From assembly GCA_903885855.1 (NCBI GenBank), contig CAISKG010000566.1, forward strand, positions 1 to 11,237: a stretch of DNA of 11,237 nucleotides, in the 5' to 3' direction. The notes beneath the pieces are model-generated. The model was not told where the DNA came from and did no database searches. It saw only the letters and a program-made list of their open reading frames with translations. A program made the position numbers and the translations under genes. Every line of letters starts with the position of its first letter. Positions within the stretch are counted from its first letter, which is position 1. Below, piece after piece: positions 6,701-11,237 of the stretch. Source of the stretch: an uncultured Planctomycetaceae bacterium. GTDB taxonomy: Bacteria > Planctomycetota > Planctomycetia > Pirellulales > UBA1268.

Positions 6701-8982
6701 ACGTCTTCGCCCGCGAGATCCTCACCGCCAGCGGCTCCAACCGGGAGAACCCGGCCGCCGCCTATTTCAAGACGCTGCGCGATCCGCTGGCGACGATGGA
6801 GAACACCACCCACCTCTTCCTCGGTGTGCGTTTCAACTGCAACAAGTGCCACGACCACCCCTTCGAGCGCTGGACGCAGGACCAGTACTACGAGACCGCC
6901 GCCTTCTTCGCGCAGACCGGCCTCGACCGTGATCCCGAGAGCGGCGACCGCACGATCGGCGGCACGGCGGTGGAGGGGGCGAAGCCGCTCTTTGAGGTGG
7001 TGGTCGACCGCCCCGCCGGCGAGGTGACGCACGAGCGCACCGGCAAGCCTGTGGCGCCGCGCTTCCCCTTCGACTGCGCCCACGCCGAGGCCGACGGGAT
7101 GACGCGCCGCCAGCGCCTCGCCGCCTGGATGACCTCCCCCGACAACCCCTACTTCGCCAGGAGCTACGTCAACCGGCTGTGGGGCTACCTCTTCGGCACC
7201 GGCATCATCGATCCCATCGACGACATCCGTGCCGGCAATCCCCCCACCAACGGGCCCCTCCTCGACCATCTCACGCGTGCCTTCATCGACTCCGGATTCG
7301 ACACGCGCCGCGTGATCACCGAGATCTGCACGTCGCGCACCTACGGGCTGTCGGTTGAATCCAACCGCTGGAACGACGACGACAGGATCAACTACGCCCA
7401 CGCCCTGCCGCGCCGCCTGCCGGCCGAGACGCTCTTCGACTCGCTCCACTTCGTGGTCGGCTCGCCGACGCGCTTCCCCGGCTACCCCGAAGGGACGCGG
7501 GCGGCGGCCCTCCCCGACGTCTCGGCGGCGCTGGGGGCGGGCTTCCTCCAGACCTTCGGCAAGCCGTCGCGCGAGAGCGCCTGCGAGTGCGAGCGCTCCA
7601 GCGGCGTGGCGCTGGGGCCGGTGATGGCGCTGGTGAGCGGCCCGGCGGTGGGCGACGTGCTGGCCGATCCGGGCAGCGAGCTGGCCAAGCTCGTCGCCGC
7701 GGAGCCCGACGACGACCGTCTCGTCGACGAGGTCTTCCTCCGCATCCTCAACCGGCCGAGCCGGCCGGGCGAGGTGGCCGCGGTGAAGCAGGCCGCCGCC
7801 GAGGTGGCCGCCGACCACGCCGCGCTGTCGGCCGAGCTCGCCGATGCCGAGGTCGCCTGGAAGGCCCGGAGGGACGTCCTCGAGGCGGAGCGCACGGCCC
7901 GCATCGAGGCCGCCCGCAGGGCACTCGTCGACGGCGAGATCGCCCACGAGCCGAAACGCCAGGAGCTCGAGCGCGGCCGCGCCGACCGGCTCGCCGCGGC
8001 GCTCGCGGCCCTCGAGGACTACCGGGCCAATCCGTGGGCGGCGCTCGAGCGAGTGGAGCGCGCCGCCGCCGAGGGGCCGCGCTGGCAGGTGCTCGTGCCC
8101 GGCGCCCTCCACTCGCGCGCCGGGGCCACCCTCACGCCGCAGCCCGACGGCTCGGTGCTCGTCGGCGGCCCGCTCGCCGACGACACCACGACGGTGACGA
8201 TTCCCCTCCCGGCCGGGCGCTACACGGGCCTGCGGCTCGAGGTGATCCCCGACCCGAGCCTGCCAGGGGGCGGATCGGGGCGCGCCGACGACGGCAATTT
8301 CGTCCTCACCGAGATCCTCGCTGACACCGCGTTGGCCGCCGATCCGGGGCAGCGCACCCCGGTCGAGTTCGCCCGGGCCGTGGCCGATTTCTCCCAGGAG
8401 AACCTGGGGGTGGAGTTGGCGATCGACAAGAACGCCACCAATGCCGGCCAGGGCTGGGCCGTCCATCCCCGCATGCAGGAGCCGCACTGGGCGGTGTTCG
8501 AGTTTCGCGAGCCGCGCGTCCTCGCCGAGCCCGGCGTGATGGTCGTCGTCCTCGAGCAGCGCTTCCAGGGGGCCAAGTGGAACCTCGGCCGCTTCCGCCT
8601 CTCGGCCACGGGGGCCGCGGGGCCCCTGCCCCTCGGCCTCCCGGCCCGTCTCGGCGAGCTGGCCGGCAAGCCCCGGGCCGCGCGTTCGGCCGAGGAGCAC
8701 GCCGAGCTCGCCCGGCTCGTCGATGCCGCCGACGACATGGGGCGGAACCTGCGGGCCGCGCTCGTCGAGGCCCAGAAGCCCCTCCCCCCGGATCCCGGCC
8801 TCATGGCCCTCGCCAACGCCATCCGCGCCGCGGAGGCCGCGGTGCCGGAGGATCCGGCCATCGTCCGGCTCCGGGCCGACGTGGCCTCGAGCGCCAACCA
8901 GACCGCCAACCACCGCCTGACCACGATCCAGGATCTGGCCTGGGCGCTCATCAACAGCCCGGCATTCTTCTTCAACCACTGA
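3775..8982 (+). CDS. Giant exported cytochrome/WD40/Ig-like/DUF1549-DUF1553 fusion protein
   Basis: This 1735-aa envelope protein is typical of planctomycetes in its parts but unusually large. Reading along it: a signal peptide (R-R-R at 14-16, hydrophobic core to about 40, A-W-A cleavage at 39-41); a cytochrome-c-like domain (48-143) with C64-Q-G-C-H68 and Met120; seven WD40-type blades (about 171-194, 212-242, 259-284, 299-326, 345-373, 398-429, 484-514), several with F-S-P-D-G; an Ig-like domain (556-649); a second cytochrome-like domain (655-757) with C672-x4-C677-H678; a Big2-like domain (763-848); DUF1549 (865-1075) with C1022-N-K-C-H-D-H-P-F; DUF1553 (from 1105); a coiled coil (about 1340-1425); a beta-sandwich-like insert (1436-1612); and the DUF1553 tail ending W-A-L-I-N-S-P-A-F-F-F-N-H. 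Typical DUF1549/DUF1553 proteins are roughly 700-1100 aa. The biochemical role is unknown; haem binding and extracytoplasmic location are inferred from the motifs. The DUF1501 gene follows 58 bp later. Confidence 0.9.
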   Translation: MTTPLHPSAVIPARRRAAWVARLLGAVAAMGVAVPLGPAWADEAPVPAPVSYHREIRPLFQATCQGCHQPAKAQGGFVMTEVVRLLAAGDSGAAGVVPGKPEESRLLDVITPGPDGTAEMPKQGKALGAAEVALVRRWIAEGAQDDTPASAGQKVDADHPPVYARLPVITSLDISPDGRFLAVSGFHEVLLHDLAAEGAGPARRLVGLSERVQRVRFSPDGTRLAVTGGSPGRLGEVQIWNVADGTLVRSHAVTFDTVFGGSWSPDGTLVAFGCTDNTVRAIDVASGAQVLQQGAHEDWVLDTVFSPKGDHVVSVGRDMTTKLTELATQRFVDNVTSITPGALRGGLSAIDRHPQLEQVVVGGSDGTPRVYRIHRHATRVIGDDANLIFPLFPLSGRVFGVRFSPDGKRVAAVSSLDGRGELVISSYDYDADVPEPVLAVMAKVPGDANRNGSQRSADDWKTLDDYRATGTREIARVALPDAGAYAVAFRPAPGGGALEVAVGGADGIVRLFDASTGALARAFPAAPLDAAAAASRPLPLPWPGDASIEPELPPPAVTAIRVEPPSLRLEGPFAAAQLVITGDSAGGPVDLTRSVRVEQAGAVPAGGLVALGPGGFVRPLADGAGVLRVIHGDPAAGTAVAVEVPVEVTGMAAVPDVDFVRDVNPILARMGCNQGTCHGAAKGKAGFKLSLRGYDPVYDLRALTDDHGSRRVDLASPDDSLMLLKASATVPHAGGQLFRPTDPAYQVVRRWIEQGARLDAAAPRVTAIAVHPTRAVIDAPGRRQQFRVVATFADGRTRDVTREAFLESGNGEVATADRQGLVTALRRGEAPILVRYEGAYAAVTLSVMGDRSGFEWRDPESWGPIDTLVAAKWREMKIEPSRLSGDDEFLRRVTLDLTGLPPAAAEVRRFLADARDTRVKRAEVVARLVASEAFTEHWTNKWSDLLQVNPKFLGAEGATGLRAWIRSRVAANTPYDVFAREILTASGSNRENPAAAYFKTLRDPLATMENTTHLFLGVRFNCNKCHDHPFERWTQDQYYETAAFFAQTGLDRDPESGDRTIGGTAVEGAKPLFEVVVDRPAGEVTHERTGKPVAPRFPFDCAHAEADGMTRRQRLAAWMTSPDNPYFARSYVNRLWGYLFGTGIIDPIDDIRAGNPPTNGPLLDHLTRAFIDSGFDTRRVITEICTSRTYGLSVESNRWNDDDRINYAHALPRRLPAETLFDSLHFVVGSPTRFPGYPEGTRAAALPDVSAALGAGFLQTFGKPSRESACECERSSGVALGPVMALVSGPAVGDVLADPGSELAKLVAAEPDDDRLVDEVFLRILNRPSRPGEVAAVKQAAAEVAADHAALSAELADAEVAWKARRDVLEAERTARIEAARRALVDGEIAHEPKRQELERGRADRLAAALAALEDYRANPWAALERVERAAAEGPRWQVLVPGALHSRAGATLTPQPDGSVLVGGPLADDTTTVTIPLPAGRYTGLRLEVIPDPSLPGGGSGRADDGNFVLTEILADTALAADPGQRTPVEFARAVADFSQENLGVELAIDKNATNAGQGWAVHPRMQEPHWAVFEFREPRVLAEPGVMVVVLEQRFQGAKWNLGRFRLSATGAAGPLPLGLPARLGELAGKPRAARSAEEHAELARLVDAADDMGRNLRAALVEAQKPLPPDPGLMALANAIRAAEAAVPEDPAIVRLRADVASSANQTANHRLTTIQDLAWALINSPAFFFNH

Positions 8983-9040
8983 TTCCGCACCGGCCGATCC
9001 ATCCAGGGGCCTCGTCCCCACCTCCGCAGGAGAGACCACC

Positions 9041-10522
<1,482 letters not shown>

Positions 10523-10539
10523 TCGAGGCCGGCGGGGCT

Positions 10540-11237
10540 TCACGGTTCGGCGGCGGGGGGTGTGCGCAGGGCCGCCAGCCACTCCACGAGGTCGCGCAGT
10601 TCGCGGGGGGAAAGCCTCGCCGCCAGATCGGACGGCATCGCCGAGGCCCCCTCGGCGCGATCGGCGATGGCGTCCTTGGGCACCCGTTCCTCGAGGCCCG
10701 TGCCGGTGAGGATCACCAGTTCGTCGGCGGTCTCCGCGCGGACGATCCCCGCCACGCTCCGCCCCTCGTCGGTGACCACGACCGTGGTCCGGTAGCCGTC
10801 GGCGAGGCGGGCCCCGGGGTCGAGGATGCTCTCGAGGAGCCCGGCCCGGTCGTGCCGTAGGCCGACGCCGTCGAGGGCCGGCCCGACCATGCCCCCCTTC
10901 CCCGCCACGGCATGGCAGCGGAGGCACTCCACGGCGGTCTTGCCGAGGAACACCTCGCACCCCCGGTCGGCGTCGCCGCCGGCCAGCGGCCCGCCCCCGC
11001 GCGCCGCCAAGGCGAGGATCCGCGTGCGGTCGGCGCCGGCGGCCTCGGCCGCCTCGAGCGAGAGGCGCGGGTCGAGGCGGCCGGCGTCGTACGACGCCAC
11101 GAGCGCCGCCGCGGCGTCGCGGCCGGGCACCCCGAGGCGCGGCAGGAGGTCGATCGCCGACTGGCGCTCGCGCAGGGAGTCGGTGTCGGGGACCTCGTCG
11201 GCGCACAGCGCCACCACCTCCGCGGCCAGGCGCCGCG
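10540..11237 (-). CDS. TIGR02603-type c-type cytochrome domain protein, C-terminal part (5' end outside window)
   Basis: The minus-strand frame is open to the right edge, giving 231 visible residues and no start codon that must be used. The first 80 or so visible residues are Ala/Leu-rich helices resembling HEAT repeats. Then comes a haem-binding domain: G-D-A-D-R-G-C-E-V-F, then C-L-R-C-H (bases 10912-10926), G-G-M-V-G-P-A-L-D-G-V-G, L-L-E-S-I-L-D-P, Y-R-T-T-V-V-V-T-D-E-G-R, a later A-M-P-S-D-L whose Met is a candidate sixth haem ligand, and a final helix L-S-P-R-E-L-R-D-L-V-E-W-L. This order matches the Pirellula/Verrucomicrobium-type haem-binding domain TIGR02603, often found at the C-terminus of large envelope proteins with propeller and HEAT parts. 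Whether such parts exist here lies beyond the window. It converges on the DUF1501 gene with a 17-bp gap. Confidence 0.85.
   Translation of the reverse strand, partial: RRLAAEVVALCADEVPDTDSLRERQSAIDLLPRLGVPGRDAAAALVASYDAGRLDPRLSLEAAEAAGADRTRILALAARGGGPLAGGDADRGCEVFLGKTAVECLRCHAVAGKGGMVGPALDGVGLRHDRAGLLESILDPGARLADGYRTTVVVTDEGRSVAGIVRAETADELVILTGTGLEERVPKDAIADRAEGASAMPSDLAARLSPRELRDLVEWLAALRTPPAAEP

Noticed and set aside
7792..8049. Frameshift or foreign insertion between DUF1553 and the C-terminal tail of the large protein
   Set aside because: The frame stays open, base composition and codon use match the flanks, and the conserved tail resumes in frame. This looks like a genuine domain insert, not a disruption.
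10523..10539. Terminator in the 17-bp gap between the DUF1501 gene and the convergent cytochrome gene
   Set aside because: Only a short GCCGGC palindrome is present, with no useful loop and no T-run.

Overview
The window is GC-rich (my impression is about 70% or more) and densely coded. It almost certainly comes from a member of the Planctomycetota, probably a Pirellulales-type lineage. The evidence is three hallmark protein types of that phylum side by side: a DUF1549/DUF1553 protein with planctomycete cytochrome-c domains, a DUF1501 protein with a Tat-type signal, and a TIGR02603-type haem-binding domain protein. Family names were assigned by reading motifs; no database search was possible.

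Left part (1-1287, + strand): the 3' end of dnaJ, then grpE, an FmdB-type zinc-ribbon protein and the small zinc protein YacG. The genes overlap by 4 bp or are separated by 3-25 bp, so this is a compact chaperone/zinc-ribbon operon. A convergent class I SAM-dependent methyltransferase (minus strand, 1303-2121) follows.

Middle (2122-3774): a 240-bp divergent intergenic region with a candidate -10 element, then an orphan polytopic membrane protein (2362-3585), then a 189-bp GC-rich spacer with hairpins and a second, similar candidate promoter.

Right part (3775-11237): a very large exported protein (1735 aa). In order it reads as a cytochrome-c-like domain, a seven-bladed WD40-type propeller, an Ig-like (Big2-like) domain, a second cytochrome-like domain with a CX4CH site, another Ig-like domain, DUF1549 carrying a CXXCH, DUF1553, a coiled coil, a beta-sandwich-like insert and the conserved DUF1553 C-terminal tail. 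It is followed on the same strand by a DUF1501 protein (alkaline-phosphatase/sulfatase-like superfamily), preceded by a very similar Shine-Dalgarno leader. The two are likely co-transcribed. A convergent gene entering from the right edge encodes a C-terminal c-type cytochrome domain. Together these suggest an envelope-located haem-protein system, with the propeller as a binding platform and a Tat-exported partner. The biochemical role of the DUF1549/1553/1501 families is not established.

I see no tRNA, rRNA, CRISPR, insertion sequence or phage gene. The most unusual object is the size and domain order of the 1735-aa protein.
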